Assembly: GCF_000003815.2 (NCBI RefSeq)
Contig: NC_049995.1
Span: forward strand, 3,216,788 to 3,280,787
Direction of reading: 5' to 3'
Origin: Branchiostoma floridae
Lineage: Eukaryota > Chordata > Leptocardii > Amphioxiformes > Branchiostomatidae
Length of the DNA stretch: 64,000 bases
Below the pieces are notes generated by a model, which was not told the DNA's origin, ran no database searches, and worked only from the letters and a program-made list of their open reading frames with translations. The position numbers were made by a program, and so were the translations under genes. Numbering within the stretch: position 1 is the first letter of the stretch; every line of letters begins with the position of its first letter. Shown piece after piece: positions 37,261-48,939 of the stretch.

Positions 37261-38154
37261 ATTGTAGTATAGTCTGTGTCTGTTGCGCTTCTTTCTCGAC
37301 GTTTCTCCCTGTTTGTTGCGGCCTGTGTCCACGTTTGGGGGTGCCTTGTGGTATAGGACCTGGTGTTGTTACTGTACGTACAGTTTGCACGGAATGTCTC
37401 CTTGACTCTTAGTTGTGTTGACGACTTTTTCTTCTACCCACAGTCTCCTAGGTACCGCTTCGTAGCTATTGTTGTTGTTGCGATTTTTGTCAACGGTTCT
37501 CCCTGTTTGTTCCGTTTCTCTACTATTTCCTATGACTGGGTCAGATGCCTCCTTGATTCCTATAACTAGCAGTATTTGCGCTGACGATTTTTCTATCCCA
37601 TGCATCCACAGTAGTTAGCGTTCATCCGCACTTTCTTTCCCCTGTTCACATCGGAGTTGCTAGCTGTTGATGACTCACCTTGTATCGTCAGTACTTCAAA
37701 CGCTTCTGTGTGTTTTTACACAAAAAGCCACCCAAAGGTTTCTCTTTGAATAAATGGATTAGTTCATAAAACTCATTACTCACATTTGGATACCTAATCA
37801 TGCTATTGCCTTCAAGTAATTCACCTGATGAATTATTGATCTGTCTCGCCCAACCAGATAAAAAAGAAGTAAAACAACAAGTTTGTATTTGCCATTGTTT
37901 CCTTGGTGATATCGTATTCAGCATCACGAAAGCATTAAGATCTCATGATTCGACTATTGTCTGATGGCGTCTTTTTTTTCAAGAAGTAATTCTATCTGGT
38001 AAGAAAATCTGATTAATTATTTAGAAGTGGCAAAGACAATCAATACAACAATATGGGGAATTATGGAGTGAAATGATGATTGAAATATTATACACCTGTT
38101 TATCGTGGGATATTTAATATGTGTGTAGAGATCATACTCCCTCACCAACCAATC

Positions 38155-38408
38155 AGCACGTCACCGAAACGTACTGCGCCTGTGCGAACCCTGGTGGTTT
38201 GGGGCTTGGTTTGGTCAACGTTGCATTGAAATCCCGCTTGTTGCACAGTATATGTTAGAGACATGGTTTCATGTAAAACGCACACGGGATTTTACCCTTA
38301 TATACGCACGTACTTTCTTAAATGCGGTCCTTTAGTAAACCGGGGGTTTAGCAAGGTTTAGCATGTCTATACTTTTCGCGCAGGCGCAGTACGTTTCGGT
38401 GACGTGCT
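38155..38408. mobile_element. Foldback MITE
   Basis: Terminal inverted repeats of about 28 bp, starting AGCACGTCACCGAAACGTAC at 38155, are repeated in reverse complement ending at 38408. The interior is non-coding. I could not read a convincing target-site duplication, so no superfamily is assigned. Confidence 0.75.
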
Positions 38409-39280
38409 AGTGGCAGTTGAAACTGTCTCAAAGCAGATGTAATTAATAGAGTGGAAGATCTTACAATCTTCCACCTAACATCTACTTGGAAAATAGTATG
38501 ACACTGCACTGCACCATCAAGTCGTAAGGTGGCATGGCAAGTAAGACGATTGAAATTCAACTGCAGAGCGCTGAATGAAGCCGAATATTCAGCACTCTCG
38601 AATCTTTTTTTGTCTCCAACCAAATTTAGATTTAGATTTCATTGACGAGACATTTTCCAACCGCCACATGAAGAAGAAGAAGAAATGTAGACATACCTCC
38701 CTCCCCAAAGTGGTAAGACCCAAGATGGCTCTTCACCATGGCAACAGTCCATATTTGGGAAAGAGCGAGCTGAATCAGAAACAGGTGTACGTACGGGTGT
38801 CACAGGGAAGACGGATACTAGTACACATCGTAAGTTATGTTTCTTAGATTTGTGCATGTTGATAATTTGCTGGAACGGTAGAAAAAGCGTCTTCTAGTCG
38901 TTATGATGACATTTATCTTGATACGAAAGGATCTTTTGACTTAAGACTTAAGACGATTTAAGATCATTTAAGAGGTGGGTGGAGCCGGAAAATAGGAAAG
39001 GTCTTGTTACTACTTTGTACTACAAGTGGCGTTATACGTGAGATCACTTCGCCAAAGTTATGGGGTATTCTACTCTTTTCTTAGATCTAAGCAACATAAT
39101 ATGCAAGTCTGGACTAATATAATGCCTGTATTATGTGGTAATTGGGCACTCAAGTCGAGGTGTTGTCTAATGTTTAATGTCTTGTTAAATGTGACCTTTG
39201 ACCTAATAAATATGCGGAAGTGCCTCGGACATGCATGTTTTCGGTTTATGGTCTTCTTTGATAGTTTTGTCTCTAAGTTA

Positions 39281-40192
39281 GGCCATGTTGATTTGATTAT
39301 ATGGATGACATCCTCTGGGAACTCCAAAATTGATGCGAGCGAGCGAATAAAAAAAAAGTTTGGCCAAAAAAAAAAGTTGGCTTCAGTATGAAATCAATGT
39401 GGCCAGGAAGGTTGAACATAGGACTACAAACACATAGTATGGTATACCAACAGTTAGATGTTGCGACCAGTACATCATACGGGTGCAAAACATTTTTTTC
39501 CTTCTTGGACCAAGGAGCTTTTATTGGACCAATCTGAAATTAACAGACCTGAAAAAAAATCAGACGAACGGGGTTCGCCAATTGCAAAATGGACACACTA
39601 TGTTGGCGGGTGTTTGGGGTCTTACCGGGCCAAAAAGACAACAAAAGCGAAGTGAGTAGAGGTTATAGTCACTTGTACCAAGTTTCCACAGGCAAAGGTA
39701 CAGAGACAGTTAGCCTTTATTACATGAAGATGGGATTTTAAAATGCCAGTGGTAGTCCAATGATCCACCAAAGAGATTCCTTTGTAGCAAAATTGACCGA
39801 TTACCATTGTTTTGAGTATTAATTTATCAGTTCTAAAGTTTCCACAGACAATCAGGTCCAAGTTCACGTCCACCTGGAAATGATCCTCTGGACCTGAACG
39901 GGACCTATCCTGAATTTACTGGTTCATGTACAAACCCCTACCAAAAATACTTTTTTTTCTTTCTGTCCTTTCACATCTTATTCTTTGACTTTTGAGATTT
40001 ATTTTGCCATTCTATGGCATCAGTTATCGATTTTCTGATACTTTTTTTTCAATCTACGGAATATTTGTTTTGTGCTCATTTTACAGCTGCTTTGCACAAT
40101 TTACTATGTGGTCCAAAACTTTTTTTTTTGTGGAATTGGCCGAAAATTGGTGCGAGCGCGGATGTCATCCATATAATCAAATCAACATGGCC
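39281..40192. mobile_element. 912-bp inverted-repeat DNA transposon, non-autonomous
   Basis: A 33-bp inverted repeat beginning GGCCATGTTGATTTGATTAT is identical at both ends. Both ends are flanked by TTA, which would fit PIF/Harbinger. However, similarity between the two ends continues outward (TTTTGTCTCTAA) with a 4-nt indel, so the true terminus and duplication are uncertain. The interior is AT-rich without a transposase. Confidence 0.7.
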
Positions 40193-41103
40193 TTAGAGAC
40201 AAAATAATCACTGAAATGTGGTTATACAGGGTAAATATAAGCGGAGAAAGTACAGTTTTTCAGATAGGTGTTAGGATTAAACCACCACCGTAAGACCTGA
40301 AGTTATTGACACTACGTGAGTCATGGTGGTATAGGATGCGTCATCGTTCTAAACTTAAGGTCTCAGAACACAGTTTTTCGGGTATGGGGATTTACATGGT
40401 TAAGGACCCCAAAGTGAGGTGGTTCGACGACTCAAAACCTATAGTAGGGTGCAGATACAATTCACAAGAATTTAGTATGGTGAAGTTGAGGGTACAAGCT
40501 ACAAAATATCTGAAGATGAGCATTTGCCGGCTCGTTTTTCTATAACAGACACTTTGATTTGACCCCCAGCGGAGGTCATGGAACTGCAGGCGGCGAACAG
40601 GAAGTGCCGGTAACATATCAAGGCGCAAATTCCCGCCGGCCGAAAAAGCGACGTAATCCAACTTATACAGTATGAACACCGATGTATTCCTCTACTATTC
40701 ACCACAGATTCCACCTCGCTGTCGTGCACGGAAGAATAAATACGGCCTTTGCAAGTACCGCGATGCACTATTTTAACCCGAACTACTTTTGGGGACGGGG
40801 GTCGCGGATAAATACTTTGTTATGAGACCTTAAGGCACTGAATCATACGTACTAAATTTGGAGTCTGATTCGTAACCTAGGTAATACGTACGTAACTGTG
40901 ACGTCAATGGCCTAGTATTTAGCAATAGATTCTAGTTAGGGTTAAGGATCATCATAGCGTTGACACCAATGTCATAAAAGACTTTTTAAAGGCGTTAAAC
41001 TGACCCTAAAACTAAAAGTCGTTGCTAAAGATTTTGATGTTGATTGGCAGTTTGTTTTTCTCACTGTTGTTGTTAGATGGACCCACGTCACATGACCTTC
41101 CTG

Positions 41104-44100
41104 ATGACTGATTATCCAGGGCCACCTCAGGAACCGTTTCAGCCAAAAGGTAGTTATTTTATTTTGTTTATTTATTTATCTATTTATTGGTTTGGCTGTT
41201 CAGAATGCACAGCCAGGGCTGCCCAACAAGCCTAGGCTATTACAAAGGGCTTAAGCCCTGCTGACAAAAACTGAGACAAAATGTACTACTACTAAGTAGT
41301 TCTTTTTTATCCGTGGGGATTACCTAGATCCGTTGTTTTTAGGGATGTCGACATGCAGTGGGTTCAATCAATATTGTCAAAATATTACAGTTTGAAGCAA
41401 CCATTCTTATCTTGAATTTGCTGTCCCTTGACGGTTTATAAACCAATATAAAGCAACAATTTTCTTTCTATCAGACTGAATGATTCTGTCCTTTTTGACA
41501 TTCTTTAATGCAGTTACTACTCCGTCGGAGAGAGGCGTACTGGCCGTTCTTAAACAAATTGAGAACAACCAGCGGATCAGCAGTAGCGAAGTCTGGCACA
41601 AAAAACGAGCAGACGGAAAGAAGGTACACCTGCTTTAGATGTCATAATTTTGATATAGTGAAAGCGACCATTAAATGCTTGCTATCATTTAGTCAAAAAG
41701 GGGAGGGTGGTACACACGTGTCAGACGTAATGTGTCAGTTATTGTGAAGATCGCCATAGAGGAGGCTGATATTACCGTGATATAATTCTCTAAGCAGATC
41801 TGTCAGGGGCAAGGACAGATTCCAAAGGGGTAACGGTAAGGATTAGGGTTAGGGTTAGGTTTAGGGTTATGGTTAGATGACTAGGGTTAAGTTAGGTTAG
41901 GGTTAGTTGTAGGGTTAGGTTAGGTGTAGGGCTAGGGCTAGGGCTAGGGCTAGGGCTAGCTATACGGGGCCAATAGAAACTAAGCCCTTGGATACTGTCG
42001 TTGCCGCCAGTATATCCATTTGGAGACGAATGTTTCTGTGTCTTTCTAGGTTCGTGTTCTCATCAAGGCTTCCATCGTCTCTCTAACAGAGATCGACACC
42101 GTGAAGCAGTCATTCTCGGCTGAAGTCTGGCTCTCAGCCTACTTCAAGGAACCTCTGCTCAAGGGGAAGAAGGACAGAGAGGTAAGAGACAAGACACAAT
42201 TAATGTTATAAACTTAAATTGCCACACTTAAAAGGCTGAGCTGCCTTTATCTGGCTTTCACATATACAACAAGAAGCCTCTACTGAATTCTAAAATAGAG
42301 AACGTAGAAAATCTTTTCCTTTGAACTATTATGCCATGTCCAGGTAACTTACAGATTGGTTAGGTCTACAACTTTGCTATTTTCATACATATATCATTAT
42401 GTCGTAGACAAGCAATTACCATGAACTGATCAGGTTTCTTTAACCAACCAACATGGCGTATACTACATGACGTCATAATGTCATGTGATTAACACTTTCA
42501 TTTCTTTTTAAAATCAGGAGGTTGACTGGGCTGACCAATGGGATCCACGGATTGTGCTTTTCAACGCTGTAACGGTCGATAAAGAAGAGATCAAACACAA
42601 CCTGATCCTGTCCGACATGGACGACATTCCCATCGTACAGATCACCAGGAGGGTGCAGGCAACCTTCAAGGAGCCGATGAAGCTGGCAAACTTTCCCTTC
42701 GACTACCAGGTTAGCATTTTTTTATCGTAACCTTAATTAAACTTCAGCCTGCTATAATTATTTACTTAGGTAACCGTAAGAGGTATATAGGCAGCAGTGA
42801 GAAGGTCAGATAGTCAAAGACACTCCTTGTAATGCTAGTTCACATTCATCTGTTCGGTAACCTATATCCGTTGCTTTTCAAAAACAGCATATTTAGGCAC
42901 ATCAAGTCGAAGCTAGGGTGGTAGTTTTAAACTGCAATATCATGAGAGTATTGCAATTTGAAACTAACATTCATCATTAAAGTGAATCATTATTATCCCC
43001 CAATACCCTGTTTTTAATCGCAACGGATATAGGTTACCCAATGAATAAAGGTGAACTAGCGTTAACATCTATTATCATAATACCGGCCGTTTACGACGAT
43101 TTCTCTAGCCATACTGATTTGACAAATTGTCAATGCATCATTTTCTCCAGTTACATGTTGCTGTTATAGGTTACCCTTGCCACTTCTTCTGTGTAACTTT
43201 TCTGCCACTCTTGTCCTGCTAAAAGCGTAATATCGTAATTGTAACACGCCGTGGAATTACACGGCGAACGGGCGCGTGGTTGGGAGGGGGTACAAAATAC
43301 CGGCCGGAAGAAACACGGCACAATTAACTGTCGCTATGTACCTTTATACATCCTCCATGTTCCTTCCTTTTCTGTTTTAAGTAAATGCATAAAACATAAA
43401 CCTGCATGAGCATACAAAATGTCATGAGAAAACGGACATATACTGTCAAGAATTTTCATTTAACTTGCGTCCGCCACAACCGCTATGACGTACAGTGTAA
43501 CACTTCACTGCTAGCGTAGATATAAAAATGGCGGGAAAATGGCTGCGTACGTTCAATTTTGCCCATTCAGTCGTAGATCCGGGCTATTATGCAATGGTTC
43601 TTCACACTTTTACATGAGTTGTAGGTCGATCACCAACAGAAATTCAAGATTGCTGTTGAATCATGTTCGTCTTGTGCCGTGAGCATGTGTAATTATGATC
43701 TACAAATCTGGCAATGAATGTGACAGTGTGTTCGTCCCACGACGAGCTGCCTGTCCTGAAAAAGATACTGAAAACTTTTCGCCTTGTTGTCTTCGAATGC
43801 ATTGTAATCGATGCTTTGTAAATGATGTATTGGACACCTAGATGTCTGAAGTGTGCATACCTCAGAAATAACTATTGTTGCACGTGTAGATCTCTTTAAA
43901 TTCCATTATTTTTTATCGGCCGGTATAAGTCTTACGGCCGGTATTATGCCAATGCATGTTAAGAGTTTAGGCAGAAAAAATAAGCATATTAGATACTAGT
44001 AGTTGTAAGGAGTCTGTGTTGGTAGATTTGACATCACATGACAGAAGTATTGGGCTAGTTGTACAATATGAGGAAGGCTGACCGCTCAAAGGAACAGACA

Positions 44101-47100
44101 TGGTGGACATTTTCTTCTTCTTGTCATTGGATTAAGAAAAATCAATTGAAAACTTTATATATTTTTCCTTAGAGATTCAATATTCTATATATGTCTGAAA
44201 CAAATCATATTGCAGTCAATAGATATAGTAGTTGGGAATTAATAATCAATACTGACTTCTTTCTGACAATGACGTTTTTAGAAGCTGACTATCAAGTTGA
44301 GGTCCAGATGGCCGATTGACCAGGTGGAGCTCCGGAAAAACATGGGAGCCAAGGACACCATCCGGACGGACACTTTTACAGGTAAGCAAATCATTTTGTG
44401 ACCTCTGGGTGGACCTTTACATTCTACCAGTCTTCGCTTACACTAACTTCACTCTTACATCCTGTCACTCCACTGTATTCGAATAACTACCAGAGACACA
44501 CAAGAACACAAAATTTAATATCCACTAACACACACAAAAAGAAATTCTGTAATCGGAGGCAATTATGTAAAAACATATCTAGTCCTTTAGACATAGCCTT
44601 TAACTTAAGGCTAGGACTAAAGGACTAGATATGCCCTTTCTAAGGCCATAGGAGTACTGTGACAACGGCATTATTTTCTTTTACCTCCCCAACTGAAGCC
44701 AGATACCCGTTTTTACACCTGGGTGGAGTAAGGAAAGCCATGTTAAGTGCCTTTCCTAAGAGCACAAGATTGGTACCATGATAGGATTTGAACCAAGAAT
44801 CTCTGGCTTTTGCGCTAAATACGCATTACATAACCCACAAGGCAATCGACACTCACTAAAAACACAAAAAAGGTGATGATTTTATCAAAATTCTTTTTCC
44901 AGCTTCTCAGGAGTGGAAACTGTACGGACATCTCCTCTGTGACCATGACGTCACTAAGAATGACGTGTCCACCTCAGACAAGCAGTTCCCCCTGTACAAC
45001 ATCACCATGCACGTCAAGAGGAAGTCAGGCTTCTACGTCTGGAACGTCGCTTTACTCATGGTAATCAATCAATGATTCAACCAATCTATCAATCAATAAA
45101 TCTTTTGCTTGAGTGTAACCCCCTATGCATCACATCAACAAAGACTAGAGTACAAAGTAAGCTTAAAGGGGCATTCCACTCCAGAAGGGAGTCTTGTTTT
45201 CCAATAAATAATGTGTAATGAATACATAATCAGCCGAATCACCTTGGGATGAATTACGTAATGTGTGTTTTATAAAACAATAATGACACTCACTAAACCC
45301 ATGCAGACCCTACCCATGCATTCACTATACACATAGACACTTTGTTTATCGTAGTGATTTTTTGGGAATAAATGAGGTACGCTGAGCACACCGAGAAGGC
45401 AAATTGCTCATAAGATAGCAAGGGATACAAGAACGAGACGAAATTTCTTAGCGAACCTGAAATTAGTTTGGTAACCTTACCTAAAAGTTCTGCATTGTAT
45501 TCAGCCATAGGGTTAATTCAATCAGAGGGTACTTGGGGAGTTTACTACAACATTGAATGCTTTTGAGGCATGTGGAGCAACTGGGTACTAAATTATCGTA
45601 TAATGTGAAGTCGTATGCAGTTATCACTTCCTAAAATGAATAATCTATGGGAAAATAACACTCCCGTGTGGAGTGGAATGCCCCTTTAAAGTTAAGCTAT
45701 GAATTCGAGCCGACAAAATCAGAAAATGCAAAATATGAAAATTCTGGCAGCCGCTGTACTACGACATTCCCCAGGAAGAATGACCAGATCAATTTGGTCC
45801 CATGGCCTGAGTGATATGTGGAAGGTAGCTTGAAGTCATGTTTGTATTCCAAGTACCTACCAGACTAATCTTCTTTGTCATTTGAAAAATCATTATTCTT
45901 CTCTCTGTATTGAGTTTAGGATGTGAGTAACCTAGAATCCCTTCCAATATCAAACTGACTGTTGTGAAGACGAGTGAAAGATTACCTTTGGCTCAATTGA
46001 ATTTAATTGACATATTTTTGTTTTCTTTGCCTGCAGTTCCTGATCATGTCGCTTTCGTTCACGGCGTTCTCCGTGTCTCCGGACAAACCTGAGTCCCGTC
46101 TCAGTGTCAGCCTCACCCTGCTGCTCACCTCGGTGGCTTTCAAGTTCATGATCTCCCAGAACCTGCCGACTATCTCATACCTAACGCTGCTGGTAAGTGT
46201 AACCTTAGGGTAACGGTTCATTCACACAATACATTACAATGTCAAGGTTAAAATTTTTCTCACATCTTGTTTAGGGCAGTGAGTCACCGACTCACCGTGA
46301 ACGTTTTTTATTGCCCGTGGACCACACAGCTAAGATACAGTAGGGGGCACCGTGCGTTCACTGGCAGCGGTGTGTGTTCAACTTCCATACTCTTTTTTGA
46401 TCTCACGAGTACAGTGAAGGGAGAGAAAGAAAGTTCCATTCTTGAAGTCTTCTTAGGTGGGTTTGAACTCACAACCTCCCGAATGTACTATTACACTCTC
46501 TCTTCTCTTGCAAGTTTTAGGCTGCGAGAGGATCGATCGAGAACATGCCGAGTCCTTTTTGGCCCTCGTTTTCGTGCGAGATTACACACGTTTTCGCCGA
46601 AGTGTTCACTGTGCTCTCACAAAAGCATGTATCAAAATGGTGTCTATTTTTGGATTGATCAATTCATCTATTCTAATTTTTATCGTTTGTCTAGGACAAG
46701 TATGTGCTGTTGTGTATGATCTTCCAATGTCTGGTGGCCGTACAGAACGCCCTGGTGTCCACCGTCCCTAACCCCCGGACATTTGACCTTGTCTCCATGG
46801 CGGTTTTGGGAGGGTTGGTCATCTTCGCACACCTGGTGTTTGGGATACTCATCTGGAGGAAGGTGAGGTCAAGAACGTTTAAATTTCGACGTCATACGGT
46901 CAAGATTAAAAGTTAAACCCTTCCCGCGCCTGATGGTGCATAGGGCGGCACCAATCTCTGTCTCCTTAGCCCTGGGCCACAAGTACACTACGCAATCACT
47001 ACAGCAGGGGGCTAGTCACCTGGTAGTGGTGTGTGTTTAACTTCCATGCTCTTTCCCAAATGCTGAGTGCTGAGCAGCATGTACCATTTTTAAAGTCTTT

Positions 47101-47867
47101 GGTATGACTCGGTCGGGGATCAAACTCACGACCTACCGAATGCAAGGTGAACACTCTACCCACTAGGCCATTGCACCAATCTTATACGGTCAAGATGGTA
47201 TAATAGAATTTATTGGTCACCAATATAACATAACAGTGGCTATTCATAAGTTGTGACGTCATATAGGTGTCTACATGCACGTGACTATGACGTGATTATT
47301 GTCAGTCATGTTAGGTGGTTAAACTTTGAAATTGGCAGGTTAATTTGGATCTGTATGATTGTTCATCAGACTATAGTCACCTAATATGTATTTGCAAATA
47401 GCTCTACCAGTTTTAACCACGGTCCAACAAATTAATAAGAAATTTAGGCGCTGTGTGGATTTTGCTGGCTGCATATGGTCTGTTTTACGGCTGACTTTTA
47501 AACTTTCTTTTTACACGGTAGAAAAGGAAAGCCAACAACCTGTTGAGGAAGGCTAAAAAGGAGTATCTGGTATGTATATAATTTGTATACATTTAATACC
47601 GAAAAGGGGAGAATGTATGCAGTGGTTTTATGTTAGCATTTTTTTCTGACCTCATCATTATCAGTTATCATATCCATAATTTGCTGTTTTCTTCATAAAC
47701 TTTGTGAAGGCTACTCTTATAGAGGTCATGATCATGTATATTGCTAATTTATTTATCCTTTTCACCAACAGCGGACGGGCACCTCAATCGAACGATTTTT
47801 CCAGAGGACCAAGTGCAGCATCACGGGTTTCACGGACGGAGAGGTCACCAGGGTTCAGGGTTACTGA
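41104..47867 (+). CDS. Pentameric ligand-gated ion channel subunit, Cys-less, prokaryote-like (10 coding exons)
   Basis: Exons 41104-41149, 41514-41623, 42050-42181, 42518-42709, 44282-44381, 44903-45060, 46037-46192, 46695-46862, 47522-47569 and 47772-47867, all GT-AG, join in frame to 401 aa. The extracellular beta-sandwich (about 16-235) includes EIDTVKQSF and the loop-apex motif FPFDYQ (155-160). M1 is about 237-259 (GFYVWNVALLM, then FLIMSLSF), M2 about 268-285 (RLSVSLTLLLTSVAFKFMI) followed by NLP, M3 about 301-322, M4 about 328-352. Oddities: the two Cys-loop cysteine positions are E148 and L162 by my alignment; the M3-M4 linker is only about five residues, so there is no large intracellular domain; a basic tail of about 49 residues follows M4; no signal peptide is visible. 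These traits resemble bacterial ELIC/GLIC. The start is uncertain: the first in-frame ATG is 41104, but a splice acceptor at 41076-41077 implies an upstream exon. Ligand and ion selectivity are unknown. Confidence 0.9.
41841..41961 (+). repeat. Interstitial telomere-like repeat (TTAGGG and GGGCTA variants)
   Basis: Degenerate (TTAGGG)n with TTAGGTTAGGG variants gives way at its 3' side to five clean AGGGCT hexamers. It lies in intron 2 of the ion-channel gene. Confidence 0.85.
42838..43056. mobile_element. 219-bp MITE with TA target duplication
   Basis: Inverted ends begin GTTCAC and share GGTAACCTATATCCGTTGC in reverse complement near 42856-42875 and 43020-43040. TA lies on both sides (42836-42837 and 43057-43058), which fits a Tc1/mariner-type non-autonomous element. 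It lies in intron 4 of the ion-channel gene. Confidence 0.7.
43076..43948. mobile_element. Inverted-repeat element with CATAATACCGGCCG ends
   Basis: CATAATACCGGCCGT at the left and its reverse complement ACGGCCGGTATTATG at the right bound 873 bp in intron 4. Extra ACCGGCCG copies occur inside near 43300 and 43915. No target duplication is evident and no transposase is seen. Confidence 0.55.
44575..44632. repeat. 58-bp near-perfect hairpin
   Basis: A 16-bp outer stem (ATATCTAGTCCTTTAG against its complement), a 3-nt internal mismatch, and a 7-bp inner stem form a miRNA-precursor-like or mini-MITE hairpin in intron 5 of the ion-channel gene. Confidence 0.6.
44680..44850 (-). mobile_element. 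tRNA-derived SINE-like copy, family A
   Basis: On the minus strand the head has a B-box-like GGTTCAAATCC and an upstream A-box-like stretch. The tail, with CCTTACTCCACCCAGGTG, matches the tail of the copy at 5411-5565. It lies in intron 5 of the ion-channel gene. Confidence 0.6.
45167..45685. mobile_element. 519-bp TTAA-flanked non-autonomous transposon
   Basis: The inverted ends begin AGGGGCATTCCACTCC and both are flanked by TTAA (45163-45166 and 45686-45689). The TTAA duplication points to piggyBac or Kolobok; the AGGG start favours Kolobok in my reading. There is no transposase inside. It lies in intron 6 of the ion-channel gene. Confidence 0.8.
46285..46500 (-). mobile_element. SINE-like copy, family B (copy 1)
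   Basis: Shares the order of a CAGxAGGGGGC-like block, GGTGTGTGTTCAACTTCCATxCTCTTT, and GGGTTTGAACTCACAACCTxCCGAATG with the copy at 46930-47180. The last block is the reverse complement of a B-box-like tRNA-derived head. It lies in intron 7. Confidence 0.5.
46930..47180 (-). mobile_element. tRNA-derived SINE, family B (copy 2)
   Basis: Read on the minus strand, the element begins GGTGCAATGGCCTAGTGGGT (A-box region) and has GTGAGTTTGATCCCC as B-box-like sequence about 50 nt later, as in a tRNA-derived promoter. No intact tRNA gene with an acceptor stem is present. It lies in intron 8. Confidence 0.65.
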
Positions 47868-47970
47868 AACTGGTCCAAACCAGTCCAAACCCCATCAAAG
47901 GGGCATTATAAAACCTTATTAGACCGACGACTCAAACCTGCATAGAAATCTCAAACGAATCACTGTCTTA

Positions 47971-48306
47971 CAGGGCTCAAAATGCTTTTTTCTGCATACC
48001 TGCACTGGTGCAGGTAACATTGAAAATTCCCTGCACCAGACAAATTTTACCTGCATCACTTTGAATTTAGGAAGTATGTATCATACTAAAGTTGTTCAGG
48101 AACCATTGCTATTTTTTTCTTTTATACCTTATGCAACTTATAACAATCCAGATACACTTAAATCATAGGACATTTACATTTTTTGTATACATAAAACCCA
48201 GTACATGGACCAGTGCAGGTTAGGTGCAGGTAGACACCAGTAATACCTACACAGCTCCAATTTTACCTGCACTAACCTGCATATGCAGGTGGCATTTCGA
48301 GCCCTG
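47971..48306. mobile_element. CAGGGCTC-ended MITE (copy 2), about 336 bp
   Basis: Ends CAGGGCTC and GAGCCCTG, with internal CCTGCACTGGTGCAGGTAAC and repeated TGCAGGT motifs. It is a close relative of the copy at 33742-34081. It starts 104 bp after the ion-channel stop and may lie in the 3' UTR. The terminal sequence is hAT-like, but I could not confirm an 8-bp duplication. Confidence 0.75.
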
Positions 48307-48579
48307 ACCTTATACTGTCATAAACAATTCAAACTGATGCAAACCACTTGAAACCAGTACAAACCAGTTTAATCCGGGAAAAACAGTTCTGAAGAACTAC
48401 ATATTATATATATAACAACAAAAGAATATGAAATATCACTCAGGAATGTAAACGGACATGCCTGCGGGCAGGCTGTCTTATGCATAGATTTATTTTCTAT
48501 ATACCCTCGTATTTTTCTATTTGTCCATTGTTACAAGTTGACATATTCCGAAAATAATTTCATCAGGTTGGTAGAACAT

Positions 48580-48727
48580 AAGACATCAGAGTTTTCTTTT
48601 ACACAACCAGTTTATCACTGGCAAGAAGCAGAACTCCAGTTAGAAGCTCTGAGGAAGATGTCTGACAGACATCGAAATGTCAACAGGTGGGATAAACTGT
48701 TTGTGTAAAAGAAAACTCTTATGTCTT
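48580..48727. mobile_element. 148-bp foldback element with internal hairpin
   Basis: Inverted ends around AGAGTTTTCTTTTACACAA, with TA immediately inside or outside both ends, flank CTGAGGA-A-GATGTC-TGACA-GACATC-GAAA at 48649-48677. It lies downstream of the ion-channel gene. Confidence 0.65.
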
Positions 48728-48939
48728 AAGTTGATATATTATTAAGTAAAAGTATAGTTTGTCTGATATCTTTATATAGAATAGAAGTAGATTTGTCAAG
48801 TTCATCGATTTTCGTTTTACAAAGTTAAGTTAAAACCTTCAATGAGGCTCTTTTTGTTACCCTCATTTGATCATTAAATTATATAATTATACATCATCAT
48901 TTCAGTCTTTGCCTATTCAGATAAATCATACATAATTTC

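Larger units (their letters stand above)
37261..41077. other. Intergenic region between divergent K2P and pLGIC genes
   Basis: It should hold the promoters of both neighbours. No further coding exon could be supported. It contains a foldback element (38155-38408) and a 912-bp inverted-repeat element (39281-40192). A GC-rich stretch at about 40560-40770 could belong to an upstream non-coding exon of the ion-channel gene, since an acceptor-like TTGTTAG ends at 41077. Confidence 0.5.

Noticed and set aside
37261-37332. Longer K2P protein starting at GTG 37332
   Set aside because: GTG is not a credible start here; ATG 37260 has good context and the added residues are hydrophilic filler with no family match.
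47100-47175. tRNA gene on the minus strand
   Set aside because: A- and B-box-like sequences are present but there is no proper acceptor stem or clover-leaf; it is a SINE head, shared in part with the copy at 46285-46500.
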